Assembly: GCA_937905825.1 (NCBI GenBank)
Contig: CALCXM010000190.1
Location: forward strand, 1-43,106
DNA from: an uncultured bacterium
GTDB lineage: Bacteria; Planctomycetota; UBA1135; GCA-002686595
Direction of reading: 5' to 3'
DNA: 43,106 nt
The notes beneath the pieces are model-generated. The model ran no database searches, had not been told where the DNA came from, and saw only the letters and a list, made by a program, of their open reading frames with translations. Of this stretch, positions 16,219 through 25,479 are shown piece after piece. How positions within the stretch are numbered: position 1 is the stretch's first letter; the number at the start of each line of letters is the position of its first letter. A program made the translations under genes and the position numbers.

Positions 16219-18135
16219 ATGCAGAGTCGGTGCGCGCGTTGGATTCCTTGGGCCTTGAGTGCGCTGCTGCTGGGCCCTGTGGGGTGTTCTGATGGCGCGC
16301 CGGGAATCGGCCAGCTGGCGCCCCCGCGGGAGTCTCCCGCTCAGCTTGCTGGAAGCGAAACCTGCGCCCAGTGCCACCCGAGCCAGGTCGATTCCTGGAG
16401 TCGCAACCCCATGGCACGCAGCCTGGAGCCAACGCTTCTCGGGGAGTTGGATGGCTTGGGCAGCGTCATGGATGGACCCGCAGGCTACAGCTACCGCTTC
16501 ACCCGGCAACCAGACGGCTCTGCGGAAATCCTCGGCGAAGAGCGCCTCGACGACTCGCAACACGCCCTTGGGTACGAAGTGCTGTTCGCCGTTGGCGCGG
16601 GAATCCGCGACCGTTCCTATGTGCTCGGCCACGGGGCCGGGATGTGGTTCGCACCGGTGGAAGTCATCACCCGTGAAGCAGGCCGCGAAGCCGTGCTCGC
16701 GCCCCACGCGGCGATGAAGCCGGGCTCACGGGCCGGAGTCGCGGTGACGTCTGAATGCCTGGGCTGTCATACGGACGCGCTACCAGCGGTTGGCTTCCCG
16801 TTGAACTTGCGCCACTCTGCGAGTGACTGGACACCCCGTGGCATCTCCTGCGGCGCCTGTCACGGCAACGCCCAGGGGCACGGGGATTGGCAAATGAACA
16901 CACCGGCGGCGCAGGCAGGCGATCCACTCGTCACCCATGCTCAGTTGGATCGCGAGCAGCAGCTTTCGATTTGCGCTGGATGCCACTTGCAAGGAGACAC
17001 TCGACTCGTGCTGGACGGACCCGACTTGGGACCGCCCAAACCCGGTGGCGATTTGGTCGACAGCCGCGCACACTTCGTCGCGCGCGAGGCCACGCAGGAG
17101 GTCGGGTTTGTGAGCCAAGTGGAACGGCTCGTTCTCTCGCAGTGCTACTTGCAATCTGAGATGACCTGCACGGCGTGTCATGATCCCCATCGTTCCCTAG
17201 CGGAAGGGCAAGAGCGGGATCGAGTGCGGGCTGCGTGTTTGAATTGTCATGGGGGACCTGTCCTGGGGCCGGACTCGGGAGCGCCGGACAGAAACGAGCC
17301 GAGTGCAGCGCACACGCTGAAAAGTGCAGTCTCCTGTTCACGTCCCGCAGCAAAGCAGCGCGAGCCCTGGCCGGCTTGGGCGATCCAGGCAGAGCGCCGC
17401 GGGGATCCGGATTGTGTCGCCTGCCACATGCCAAGGACGGGGGTCTTTGATGTGGCGCGCGTGACGATTCATGACCACTTCATTCGCCGTCAACCAAGCC
17501 AGGTACGAGCGCCCTATGCCGACGCGCAGTTGCGCGCATTGGAGTCAGCGAGTGCCGATTGGAAGCGCTTCTCTTGGCCCGGGCGCGATCCCGGTTGGGG
17601 GGAAGACGCGGGCATTTGGTTCATGGCCTACGCGAGCAAGGGGTTCAGCCCGCAAGCTTTGGCCCAGTTGGACAAACCGGCGGGGCCGCGAGCACTGGCG
17701 ATCCCCATGTACCATCACTTGCGCGCTGGCATGTTGCGTGATCTCGGTCGCCTCGAGGAAGCCAAGGACGCCTACCTGCGCGCCCTAGAATTGAATCCGG
17801 CGCTGGTGGAAAGCGCGATCAATCTCGGGCTCCTGTGGGGCGAACTCGATCAGGTCGGACGCGGCCTGATGCTCTTGGATGAGGTCGTCGCGCGCCACCC
17901 TGCGGCCTGGACGGCCCTGCGCAACCGGGCCGTCTTGCGCTCTCAGTTAGGCGACTTGTCGGGGGCAGTCGCTGACTTGCAACGGGCCTTCGAGCTCTTG
18001 CCAAGCGCGGAAGTTGCGTTGGCCCTGTCCAAGTTGCACCGGGGGCGAGCAAATCATGCCGCAGCGCAGCGCTGGAGTTTGATCGCCGTGGAGTTGGAGC
18101 CCAAGCTGCGCGCTAGCCGTTCGCTCGGCCAGTAA
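16219..18135 (+). CDS. Exported seven-heme c-type cytochrome with C-terminal TPRs
   Basis: I start at ATG 16219 (638 residues), which begins a signal sequence ending LLLGPVGC; Cys23 could be lipidated, though Pro at -3 is atypical. Seven CxxCH heme motifs begin at residues 49, 180, 211, 252, 317, 340 and 399, so seven covalently bound hemes are predicted. From about 510 to the end there are TPR-like helices (LRDLGRLEEAKDAYLRALELNPAL and further copies). Planctomycetes have many such multiheme-TPR proteins; the electron partner and substrate are unknown. Spacing of the hemes does not match NrfA or HAO closely enough for me to name it. The upstream part of the open frame (from 15913) overlaps the divergent sodN and is not counted as coding. 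Confidence 0.88.
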   Translation: MQSRCARWIPWALSALLLGPVGCSDGAPGIGQLAPPRESPAQLAGSETCAQCHPSQVDSWSRNPMARSLEPTLLGELDGLGSVMDGPAGYSYRFTRQPDGSAEILGEERLDDSQHALGYEVLFAVGAGIRDRSYVLGHGAGMWFAPVEVITREAGREAVLAPHAAMKPGSRAGVAVTSECLGCHTDALPAVGFPLNLRHSASDWTPRGISCGACHGNAQGHGDWQMNTPAAQAGDPLVTHAQLDREQQLSICAGCHLQGDTRLVLDGPDLGPPKPGGDLVDSRAHFVAREATQEVGFVSQVERLVLSQCYLQSEMTCTACHDPHRSLAEGQERDRVRAACLNCHGGPVLGPDSGAPDRNEPSAAHTLKSAVSCSRPAAKQREPWPAWAIQAERRGDPDCVACHMPRTGVFDVARVTIHDHFIRRQPSQVRAPYADAQLRALESASADWKRFSWPGRDPGWGEDAGIWFMAYASKGFSPQALAQLDKPAGPRALAIPMYHHLRAGMLRDLGRLEEAKDAYLRALELNPALVESAINLGLLWGELDQVGRGLMLLDEVVARHPAAWTALRNRAVLRSQLGDLSGAVADLQRAFELLPSAEVALALSKLHRGRANHAAAQRWSLIAVELEPKLRASRSLGQ

Positions 18136-18169
18136 CGCTCCCGAGAGAGTCGCAAGTCCTGGAATACAA

Positions 18170-18212
18170 AAGAGGACTCCCGAGCAGGCCAGGCCAACTC
18201 GGGAGTCCTCTT
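18170..18212. terminator. Strong hairpin terminator between convergent genes
   Basis: A perfect 15-bp inverted repeat (AAGAGGACTCCCGAG / CTCGGGAGTCCTCTT, arms 18170-18184 and 18198-18212, 13-nt loop) sits 35 bp after the cytochrome stop and 57 bp after the chemoreceptor stop on the other strand. The A/T-flanked stem could act in both directions. Confidence 0.8.
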
Positions 18213-18219
18213 GAATGAA

Positions 18220-18251
18220 GGCTTTCCCTCGCTTGATGCAAGGGAAGGGCC
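18220..18251 (-). terminator. Second hairpin, nearer the chemoreceptor end
   Basis: CTTTCCCT and AGGGAAGG pair over eight positions (one G-T) around an 11-nt loop (18230-18240), just downstream of the chemoreceptor stop at 18269. It would be the first hairpin met by that transcript. Confidence 0.45.
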
Positions 18252-18268
18252 TCTACAACTGGGAGGGC

Positions 18269-20314
18269 CTACTCGAAGCGGAATTGACCCACTTGGGCCG
18301 TGATTTGCGCTGCCAGTTCGTTGACTCTCTTGCCAACAGCTTCGACCTTCTGAGCGCCTTCTGCAGTCATGCGCGCACCCTTGTCCACGCCGGACACGTT
18401 GGCTGTAATCTCCTGGCTGGCCGCAGCGGATTCGGAAACTCCGGCTGAGGTGGTCGTCGCTGCCATGGAGGCATTGGCGACGCGCGATGAGATTTGTTGG
18501 AACGATCCCATTTGGGCATCGATCGACCTGGCGATCGAACCGGAGAACTCGTTGACCTCGGACACCACTTCGCTAATCGCTCCGATGGAGGCAACCGTCT
18601 GGCCCGTAGAGCCCTGGATGCTTTCGATGCGCTTGCGAATGTCTTCGGTCGCGTTGGCTGTCTGCTGGGCGAGTTCCTTGACTTCGGTGGCCACCACGGC
18701 GAAGCCCTTGCCGGCATCGCCGGCGCGAGCCGCTTCGATCGTCGCGTTCAAGGCCAAGAGGTTGGTCTGTTCTGCGATGTCTTGGATGACTTCGATCACA
18801 CGGCCAATCTCCATGGCGGCGATGTCAAGGGCGCCGATGTTCTCGTTGCTTTCGCGGGTCAGTTGAGTTGCCTTCTCCGCGACAGCGGAGGCTTTCTCTG
18901 CGTCAGCTGCCATGGCTGTCAGGGAAGCACGGATGCCGTCCACTTGATCGGCAACCAATTCCACGTCCGAGGACATGGATTCGGTGTCGCGCGAGATCGT
19001 GCTCATGTTGCTGGACATCTCTTCCGCGGCAGCGGCAACACTCGCGGACTGATCGCGGGTTTGCTGTGCGCCGGAGGTGAGTTCTGAAGACACACTGCCC
19101 AGATCGCCGGAAGAGGCTTCCAGGTCGGTGGCGTTGCCAGCGATCTTCACGACGATTTCTTGGACCTTGCTGACGAAGGCGTTGAACCAGACGCCCAATT
19201 CGCCGACTTCATCAGTGCCTGTCACTTCAATGCGCTTGGTGAGGTCACCCTCGCCTTCTGCGATGCTCTTGAGTGCCGCTGCTGTTTCGCGGATCGGACG
19301 GGAAATGCGCCCACCCATGAACCAGACCAACAGGAAGATCGTGAGTGCACCTCCACCGGCCATGGTGAGTGAGGTCATCAGGATCTTGTTGGACGCAGCC
19401 ATCACGGGTCCTTCATCGACTAGGGTGAAGAGCGTCAGGCCCTCGGTCGGGTCTGCCTCGTCCTCCTCGTCGACTGAAGAAGCGAACATGGTGTTCGGGC
19501 TTGGCAGGGAGCAGAGACTTGTGAAGTAGCGTTGCTTCTCGAGCTCGACTCCGTGAAAGCGGGCATTCTGCTCGCCCTCAGCCGCCCAGGTCCGGGCCTG
19601 AACGTTGGCTGCTTCGCTGTAGTTCTGCATGCCGATCGAGGCGATCGGGTGATCGATACCGGGGGCGAGTAGGGTGCAGGCGGTGCCGTCCAGTCCACGG
19701 GAAGCGTAGCGGTCGGCAGTCACTTGCAAACGCTCTTCGATGCCGCTCCAGTTGACGTAGGCGATGAGCTGGCCAATCGGTTCTCCGTCCATGCCGTGAC
19801 AGACGAAGGACATTCCGATCGTGTTCTTGTTGGTCCCGTCGGCGCCGGACCCGAGCGCGTCCTCGATCATGGTCGACGCGTAGTTGTTTTGATGCTCGAA
19901 GGCGGAGATGTCGAGAACGGCGTCCTCAACGATTTCTGTAGAGCCTTCGGTGGCCGCGTGTGCGATGACCTTGCCTGCGGTGTCCGTCAGGTAGATACCG
20001 GCAAAGTCGGGAGCGACACTGAGCATCTCGGTGAACTTGACGTCCATCTCGCGTAGGGTGTCAAACTCAATCGCCATGCCATAGACGTCTTCCTTCGTCC
20101 ATTCCCTGAAGCGGTCCGTCATGCGTTCCGTTCGGGCAGCGTAGTCCTCACTCGCCGCTTCCAGGATCAGTCCGGAGACATTCCTGTTGGCTGCGATACT
20201 CATCGACTTGCTGTCTTGGAAGGTGATCAGGACGATGGCCAGCATCGGAATGATCGCGGGGAGGACAGATACGATGATCTTCCACTGGACTTTAAGTGAG
20301 CTCCATCTAAGCAC
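18269..20314 (-). CDS. Methyl-accepting chemotaxis protein (periplasmic sensor, HAMP, MCP signalling domain)
   Basis: A 681-residue chemoreceptor. TM1 is at about residues 11-31 and TM2 at 312-333, enclosing a periplasmic sensor of roughly 280 residues (probably dCache-like; ligand unknown). HAMP follows at about 334-386 (RISRPIRETAAALKSIAEGEGDLTKRI). The remaining coiled-coil ends in a normal signalling tip, IAEQTNLLALNATIEAARAG...GFAVVATEVKELAQQT, which binds CheA/CheW. No CheR-tethering pentapeptide is present at the C-terminus (VGQFRFE). The two genes upstream on the same strand encode a periplasmic binding protein and a porin, so this receptor may read the loaded binding protein (inference). 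No che genes are in the window. Confidence 0.95.
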   Translation of the reverse strand: MLRWSSLKVQWKIIVSVLPAIIPMLAIVLITFQDSKSMSIAANRNVSGLILEAASEDYAARTERMTDRFREWTKEDVYGMAIEFDTLREMDVKFTEMLSVAPDFAGIYLTDTAGKVIAHAATEGSTEIVEDAVLDISAFEHQNNYASTMIEDALGSGADGTNKNTIGMSFVCHGMDGEPIGQLIAYVNWSGIEERLQVTADRYASRGLDGTACTLLAPGIDHPIASIGMQNYSEAANVQARTWAAEGEQNARFHGVELEKQRYFTSLCSLPSPNTMFASSVDEEDEADPTEGLTLFTLVDEGPVMAASNKILMTSLTMAGGGALTIFLLVWFMGGRISRPIRETAAALKSIAEGEGDLTKRIEVTGTDEVGELGVWFNAFVSKVQEIVVKIAGNATDLEASSGDLGSVSSELTSGAQQTRDQSASVAAAAEEMSSNMSTISRDTESMSSDVELVADQVDGIRASLTAMAADAEKASAVAEKATQLTRESNENIGALDIAAMEIGRVIEVIQDIAEQTNLLALNATIEAARAGDAGKGFAVVATEVKELAQQTANATEDIRKRIESIQGSTGQTVASIGAISEVVSEVNEFSGSIARSIDAQMGSFQQISSRVANASMAATTTSAGVSESAAASQEITANVSGVDKGARMTAEGAQKVEAVGKRVNELAAQITAQVGQFRFE

Positions 20315-20352
20315 GGGGACTCCAGGATAGCGGTGGCACAGGGTGTAGGTGG

Positions 20353-20380
20353 GGGGCCGACCGTTTCAGCGGTCGGCCCC
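20353..20380 (-). terminator. Hairpin terminator after the binding-protein gene
   Basis: A perfect 11-bp stem (GGGGCCGACCG / CGGTCGGCCCC, arms 20353-20363 and 20370-20380, 6-nt loop) lies 45 bp beyond the binding-protein stop and before the chemoreceptor start at 20314. It may separate the two genes' transcripts or attenuate read-through. Confidence 0.7.
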
Positions 20381-20425
20381 GTGGGGTTCAGTCTTGGCTA
20401 GCGCATGGGGGTTGCGCTAAAGGGG

Positions 20426-21701
20426 CTAGAGGGACTCCAGCTCCGTTGGCTTGCCTGCCGCAGTGCGCACAGCGTTCCACTGCTCGCGGGTGCGGAAGGC
20501 CTCTTCACCGGTCATGCTGTTGATGATCTCGAAGTAGTCCATGCCGAACTTGTCCTTCTTGACCTCGCTCTCGGGCTTGCACTTCACGGCGTAGACGGTC
20601 TGCAGGGACTGGTGGTCCCAGTCACGCCAAGTTTGGCCGTCCTTCAGGTGACTGTAGCTGTGGCCTTCCAGGGCCTTGACGACAGCGGGGCCCTCGAAGC
20701 TACCAGCGCGCTCAGCAGCTGCCTTCCACTCGTGAAGAATGGAGTAGGCAGATGCACCGGAGGTGCTGGGGTAACGGCTGTGACGCTCGGAGAACTTGTT
20801 GACGAAGTTCTTGCCGCCCTCGTAGTTGAATTCGAAGGGCACGTTCCAGCACCAGGGGAGAGCGCCAAGGACGCCTTCCATCACGGCCGGTCCACCGCCT
20901 TCTGCCATACCCAAAGTCAGGTTCGGCACAACGATTTGCATCTTGGACTTCAAGCCTTCCGCGGTAGCGATACGCACGGCGCGCTCCATGTCCTTGCCGA
21001 ACAGGACGAGCACGAGCACGTCGGGCTTGACCATCTTGGCGAAGGAAATGGCCTTCTTGAAGTCAGCGTCTTGAGCACCCGGGAAGGGGGTCAGGATGCC
21101 CTTGTGAGCACCGGTGTCCCCGGTGTTGGTGATGCTACGGAAGGACTCTTCCGTGGTGTGGCCCCAAGTGTAGTCAGCCGTGATGTACAGGAACTTCTTG
21201 CCACTGAAGTTCTTGTTCATGTAGTCACCGAGCACCATGGCGCCGGCCCACGCGTTGTAGCATTCGCGGAAGACGAAACGACGTCCTTCCACTCCTGTGG
21301 TTGCCGTTGAGTAGGTCAGGGTGCCGAAGAAGGGCACCTGCTTCTCCTGGCAGACTTTGCCAGCAGCGACCGCGACGCCTGAGGAAGACCCGCCGAAGAT
21401 GGCCTTGCAGCCGTCTTCGTCGATCAACTTGGTGACGTTCTTGGTGGACAGGTCAGCTTTTGACTGGGAGTCGGTCCAGACGATTTCGATGTTCTGGCCA
21501 AGGACGCCACCCGCTGCGTTGATCTCTTCAACAGCGATTTCGGAGGCGCGCCACTGGTCCAGACCCTGAACCGAGTAGGGACCGGTTTTCGGGTAATTGA
21601 GGCCAATCTTGACCGTCTCGCCAGCGTTGCTATTCAGCGCAGCTTGAGCGAAGAGGGCGGTGCCGCAAATGAGTGCGGCAGTGAGAAGTAGTTTTTTTCA
21701 T
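20426..21701 (-). CDS. ABC-type branched-chain amino acid/urea-like substrate-binding protein, frameshifted at its start
   Basis: The body is a periplasmic binding protein of the LivK/UrtA kind (Peripla_BP_6): KIGLNYPKTGPYS near the N-terminus, INAAGGVLGQNIEIV, FGGSSSGVAVAAG and FLYITADYTWGH. The main frame has no standard start codon upstream of a TTG at 21427, which would delete about 90 residues. One base explains this: the sequence reads ATG then seven A residues (21692-21698). With six A residues the frame gives a signal peptide, MKKLLLTAALICGTALFAQA, running straight into the mature protein; with seven it stops after 23 codons. This is either a homopolymer sequencing error or a real slippage/phase site. 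No permease or ATPase gene is adjacent. It lies between the porin and chemoreceptor genes on the same strand. Confidence 0.85.
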
Positions 21702-21747
21702 GGTTGGGTTCGTAAGGGCCGAGGCCCGTCTGGGGAGTGTTGGTGAT

Positions 21748-22905
21748 TTAGAACTTGAACGTGAAGGCGAGTTGGAAGCGGGTTCCTTTCTCGTCGTCTG
21801 CGTCCTTGTAGCCGGTGGTGTGTTCGGCAACTTCGAGACCAACCGTGGTCGCGGAGTCGATGGCGTAGTTGGCGTTGGTCCAGAGGGTCGCGTTGGTGGT
21901 CTTGCCGCCAGTGTTGATGTCCTCAAGCTCCGGGTCGTCCATGGAGTAGCCTCCGTTGAAGCTCCAGGTCGGGTTGGCCTTGTAGCCAAGAGCGGCCCAG
22001 AATCCAGTGGTCTCCAGGTCGGAAGGACCCGTGGCGACGCCGCCTAGGTACTTGCCCAAGTTGCGACCGGAGTAGTACTCGGCCTTGAGCGTCACGCTGC
22101 TGGTGAGGGGCAGAACCAAGTCGGCGTTGATCGAGTTCGAGCTCAACAGCCCGTCGGTTGGCGCCGTGTGGCCCGAAACGCCAACGGTGGTCTTGTTGCC
22201 ACCGATGCCATTGAAGGTATAGCCCACGCGAGCTTGCACGCCGGGGCGACCGACGGACTCACTTCCAGTGGAGCGAGTTGCGGCAGCGACCATCAGCAGG
22301 CGATTGCTTTCGCCAACGTTGAAACCCTTCGTGACGCGGAATTGGTTGCGACGGAAACCGATGTCACCTTGTTTCCATGCCACCAAGTAGTTGATGGTGG
22401 TCGGAACCAGGGGCGAGATCACGTCACTGGTCTGGCCAAAGCGAACACTGAGGTCCTGCTCGGGCAGATCGACGTTCACGTAGGCGTGGCGCATACGGGG
22501 CTGTGAACTATTCGCTGTTGCGCCACTGTAGAAGTCAACTTCAACAAGGCCCGAGGTCTTCACGGAATCCGACTCAGGACCGGCGATCTTCATGCCGAGG
22601 CGTGTTTGACGAGCGGTCACGTTGAACTGGCCGTCGTTCTCGGTTCCCTGCTCTACGTATCCAGCGTAATCGCCAGTGGGCATGTTCGCGGTGTCGTAGG
22701 AAGCGTCAGCCTTGATGTAACCATAGATGGTTAGGTTGAGCTTGCTCATGACCGTGTTCAGGCCGTCCACGAGGGGAGTGGGGGCGACCTTTTCCGGCTG
22801 CGTGGGGAGTTCCGTTTCGTTCGCGCTTGCGGCTGTTGCCGTGAGGGCGAGGGCAATGGAAGTGACGAGTCCGGTGGTGAGAGTGGAGAGTGTGGGGCGG
22901 AGCAT
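21748..22905 (-). CDS. Outer-membrane porin, DcaP-like
   Basis: A 385-residue protein with a signal peptide (residues 1-28, ending ATAASA), a short Pro/Glu segment, then LTIYGYIKADASYDTANMPTGDY, a start typical of DcaP/OprP-like trimeric porins. The rest alternates in beta strands (QTRLGMKIAGPE, SVRFGQTSDVISPLVPTTINYL, QARVGYTFNG) and the chain ends in Phe (LAFTFKF), the outer-membrane insertion signal. It should form a beta-barrel channel for small, probably anionic, solutes; the solute is not deducible. It is 46 bp upstream of the binding-protein gene, consistent with an operon delivering one ligand through the outer membrane to the periplasmic protein. Confidence 0.88.
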   Translation of the reverse strand: MLRPTLSTLTTGLVTSIALALTATAASANETELPTQPEKVAPTPLVDGLNTVMSKLNLTIYGYIKADASYDTANMPTGDYAGYVEQGTENDGQFNVTARQTRLGMKIAGPESDSVKTSGLVEVDFYSGATANSSQPRMRHAYVNVDLPEQDLSVRFGQTSDVISPLVPTTINYLVAWKQGDIGFRRNQFRVTKGFNVGESNRLLMVAAATRSTGSESVGRPGVQARVGYTFNGIGGNKTTVGVSGHTAPTDGLLSSNSINADLVLPLTSSVTLKAEYYSGRNLGKYLGGVATGPSDLETTGFWAALGYKANPTWSFNGGYSMDDPELEDINTGGKTTNATLWTNANYAIDSATTVGLEVAEHTTGYKDADDEKGTRFQLAFTFKF

Positions 22906-23410
22906 GTTTCCAGGGGGTGGGGGTTACCTAGGCGAGTGGACGTCGACCGCCAACGGGGAGAAGCACTAGGTGGGGAGGGTTGGCCGACGGCGTCTGACCG
23001 CCTCCGTGTTTCGGATCCGGTCTGTGTGCTCTTGAGGCAAATCGGCCCCGGGGAAGGAAGCCGATAGGGGCGAGGGCCCGCTTCAGAGATCCAAATAGGG
23101 AGAAAACCCCACAGAACAGGCATTTTTGAGATTCCTCTTTTTCAAGGCCTCGGATTCTTTTTTGGGTTTGGGTTCCCGCCAAGGCCTCGCCCTGGACTGG
23201 CAAATGCAAGTTCCTTGCTCCGGAAATAGAGGGCCAATAGCGACCTTGTTCCTTTCGTATCCTGTGGGTAAGCTCTTTTCTCAGTGCTGATCTCGACCGT
23301 CGCTCCAAGCCAGGAAGCCGCTAATGGCTTGGGCGGAAGTGGCCGAGGGACTCATCAGCAGAGGTGCTTTACCGATTCAAAACTCTAAGTGTTACGCCAG
23401 GAGACTTCCC
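22906..23410. promoter_or_regulatory. 505-bp divergent intergenic region
   Basis: This gap separates the divergent porin and secreted-protein genes and should hold both promoters. It includes a T-rich stretch at about 23118-23167. No tRNA, small ORF with coding character, or convincing -35/-10 pair was found. The ribosome-binding site AGGAGA (about 23399-23404) precedes ATG 23411. Confidence 0.4.
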
Positions 23411-25123
23411 ATGAGACTTCCCCTTCGTCTTGCCGCCCTCGCAGGCGCGCTGCTCACCGCATCGATCACTGCCAATGCCCAAACCGTTGTGCGTTTGGTT
23501 ACTCAAGGGGATCAAGTCCCTGGCAATGGAAAGGTCACCGTCATCGACAACATTGCGGTGAATGACTTCGGCGGCTGGCTGGCCGAAGTTCGAACGGACC
23601 TGACGGACACCTCGATGAACAAGGTGCTGCTTGCCAATGGTCAAGTGCTGCTAACCAAAGGGCAGGTGCTTGCCGGAACCGGCGGCGCGACCCTCAGTAA
23701 GTTCGACGCGGTTACCCTCAACAACGCGGGCAACGCAGGTCTCAACCTGGAGATGAATGGCACGGCTCAAGGTGCCGAGGAAGGCATCTTCTGGAATGAC
23801 AAGATGGTCATTCAGTCCGGTAGCCCGGTTGGTGCCCCTGGCGTCGGCGCGGGCACGACCTACGTGGCTTTCGATGAAGTCCGCATCAACAACAGCGAGC
23901 AACTGCTCGTGATCGCGCGCATCGAGGACCCCACCATGGCCTTGAGCATCGAGCGCGTTATCGTCGTTCTGGACACCGATGGAAATGGCAACTTGACCGG
24001 TGAGTCCCTTGTGGAGGTGACGGGAGCTAGCTTCCCTCCTCCGAGTGGCCCTGTTGTGGCGGACTTCTATCCCACAGCGCACTTCTACAGCTTCAACGAC
24101 CTGGGTAGCGCGATCTACGGGGTGCGCCTCGACACCGGTTCCGGGGCCAACGACGAAGCGATTGCTATCGATCGCCTCGCCGTCGCGGAGGAGGGGTTTC
24201 CCTCTCCCATCGCCGGGCGCAACTGGGGCTCGTTCTCCACTCCGGAGATGGGTTTGAACAACAATGGTGACTGGGTGCTCTCCATCACCCTGGACGGGTC
24301 CCTTGCCGATGACGCCATCATCGTGAAGAACAATGTCAAGGTGGCCCAGGAGGGCGATCAGATTATCCAGGCTGGTGGATACGCCCTGAAGTCCTTCGGC
24401 AGCGGTCCCGTGGAGATCGGAGACAACGGCGACGTCCTGTGGTACGGCCTCTGGAACGACCCGAGCACGGCCACAGACTCGGGCCTCCTGATCAACAGCA
24501 ACCTGGTCATCCATGAGGGCGTCACCATGTCGGGGACCAACGTGATCAAGAGTTTGATCGGCCTGATTGACGGATACCACCTCTCGTCTGGTGGCAACGT
24601 TCTGATTTTTGAAGGCATTCTGGATACGGGCGACAGCGCCGTGATGCAGGTCATCATGAGCACCCCGTCGGGCGGTCCGGGCACCTTGACTTGTTCAGGT
24701 GACGGCGCCAGCGGTGCTTGCCCCTGTGGTAACAATTCTTCGACGGGTCAGGGTTGTTTGCACTCGGGCGGCCTCGGTGGTGCTCTTTCTGCATCTGGCA
24801 GCTCGAGTCTGGGAGCGGCCGACCTCGGCTTCACGGCGACTCAACTGCCCGCCAACCGCATCGCCTTGCTCGTCACCGGGACAGCAACCGGCGGCGGAGT
24901 CTTTGGCGACGGCATGCTCTGTGTCGGCGGATCCTGGACAGCGCTCCAGGCCCGCATGAGCAGTGGCAGTGGCAGCGCTAGCTGGAACACCGCCTCCTTG
25001 GCCAACGGCACCTTCGGCGCTGGACAAACCCATCAGTTCCAGGTCCTGTTCCGTGACCCGGCAGGCCCCTGCGCCTCGGCCTTTGGCAGCAGCGCTGGGT
25101 ACCAGGTCCCCTTTGTTCAGTAA
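23411..25123 (+). CDS. Secreted protein with FCFGDG-class C-terminal domain
   Basis: ATG 23411 is supported by AGGAGA seven bases upstream and by a clear signal peptide (MRLPLRLAALAGALLTASITANA). The protein has 570 residues. The middle (about 25-420) repeats a pattern of G-D-x-V-P...INDxGxW and VTLNNAGNAGLNLEMNG...GIFWNDKMV, seen several times with about 50-60-residue spacing. It looks like a beta-propeller-like or solenoid repeat of exported planctomycete proteins; I do not know its function. Residues about 423-570 are the same C-terminal domain as at 40101 and 42366: CSGDG...ACPCGNN...GC, ADLGF, FGDGMLCVGG, HQFQVLFRDPAGPC. That domain may be a surface-sorting or anchoring module (inference). 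A strong terminator follows. Confidence 0.8.
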   Translation: MRLPLRLAALAGALLTASITANAQTVVRLVTQGDQVPGNGKVTVIDNIAVNDFGGWLAEVRTDLTDTSMNKVLLANGQVLLTKGQVLAGTGGATLSKFDAVTLNNAGNAGLNLEMNGTAQGAEEGIFWNDKMVIQSGSPVGAPGVGAGTTYVAFDEVRINNSEQLLVIARIEDPTMALSIERVIVVLDTDGNGNLTGESLVEVTGASFPPPSGPVVADFYPTAHFYSFNDLGSAIYGVRLDTGSGANDEAIAIDRLAVAEEGFPSPIAGRNWGSFSTPEMGLNNNGDWVLSITLDGSLADDAIIVKNNVKVAQEGDQIIQAGGYALKSFGSGPVEIGDNGDVLWYGLWNDPSTATDSGLLINSNLVIHEGVTMSGTNVIKSLIGLIDGYHLSSGGNVLIFEGILDTGDSAVMQVIMSTPSGGPGTLTCSGDGASGACPCGNNSSTGQGCLHSGGLGGALSASGSSSLGAADLGFTATQLPANRIALLVTGTATGGGVFGDGMLCVGGSWTALQARMSSGSGSASWNTASLANGTFGAGQTHQFQVLFRDPAGPCASAFGSSAGYQVPFVQ

Positions 25124-25182
25124 GAGCGAAGGCGTTCAATAGAGGGCAGGCCGTTCACCCAACAGAACTGCCCTCAGCGAAC

Positions 25183-25214
25183 AGGGAGGGCCGCAGGCGA
25201 CTGCGGCCCTCCCT
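25183..25214 (+). terminator. Rho-independent-type terminator
   Basis: A perfect 14-bp GC-rich stem (AGGGAGGGCCGCAG / CTGCGGCCCTCCCT) with a GCGA tetraloop, followed by ATTCTTAT, lies 60 bp after the stop of the secreted-protein gene. Confidence 0.85.
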
Positions 25215-25479
25215 ATTCTTATGTCCCGCTGCACGGGGAGCTCGAGCCCGGTTCTGGACTTGAACAGGGCGCACCTCGGAACCCTCCTCCTTTTGAGAGG
25301 GCCCCGGGGCAAAGGGACACATTGCGGGTGACGGAGCCAGGGCCTCCAAGTACCTTCTCACCTCGAGAACCAGATCCCAATGGGGGCCAGGCGCAGTCAG
25401 CTTGAGTTCGAGAAGGCGGCAGGCGAGCACGGGGAAGCCCCAGGCGAGTGGATTGAGAAACAGAATGGAAGGAGCGCAG

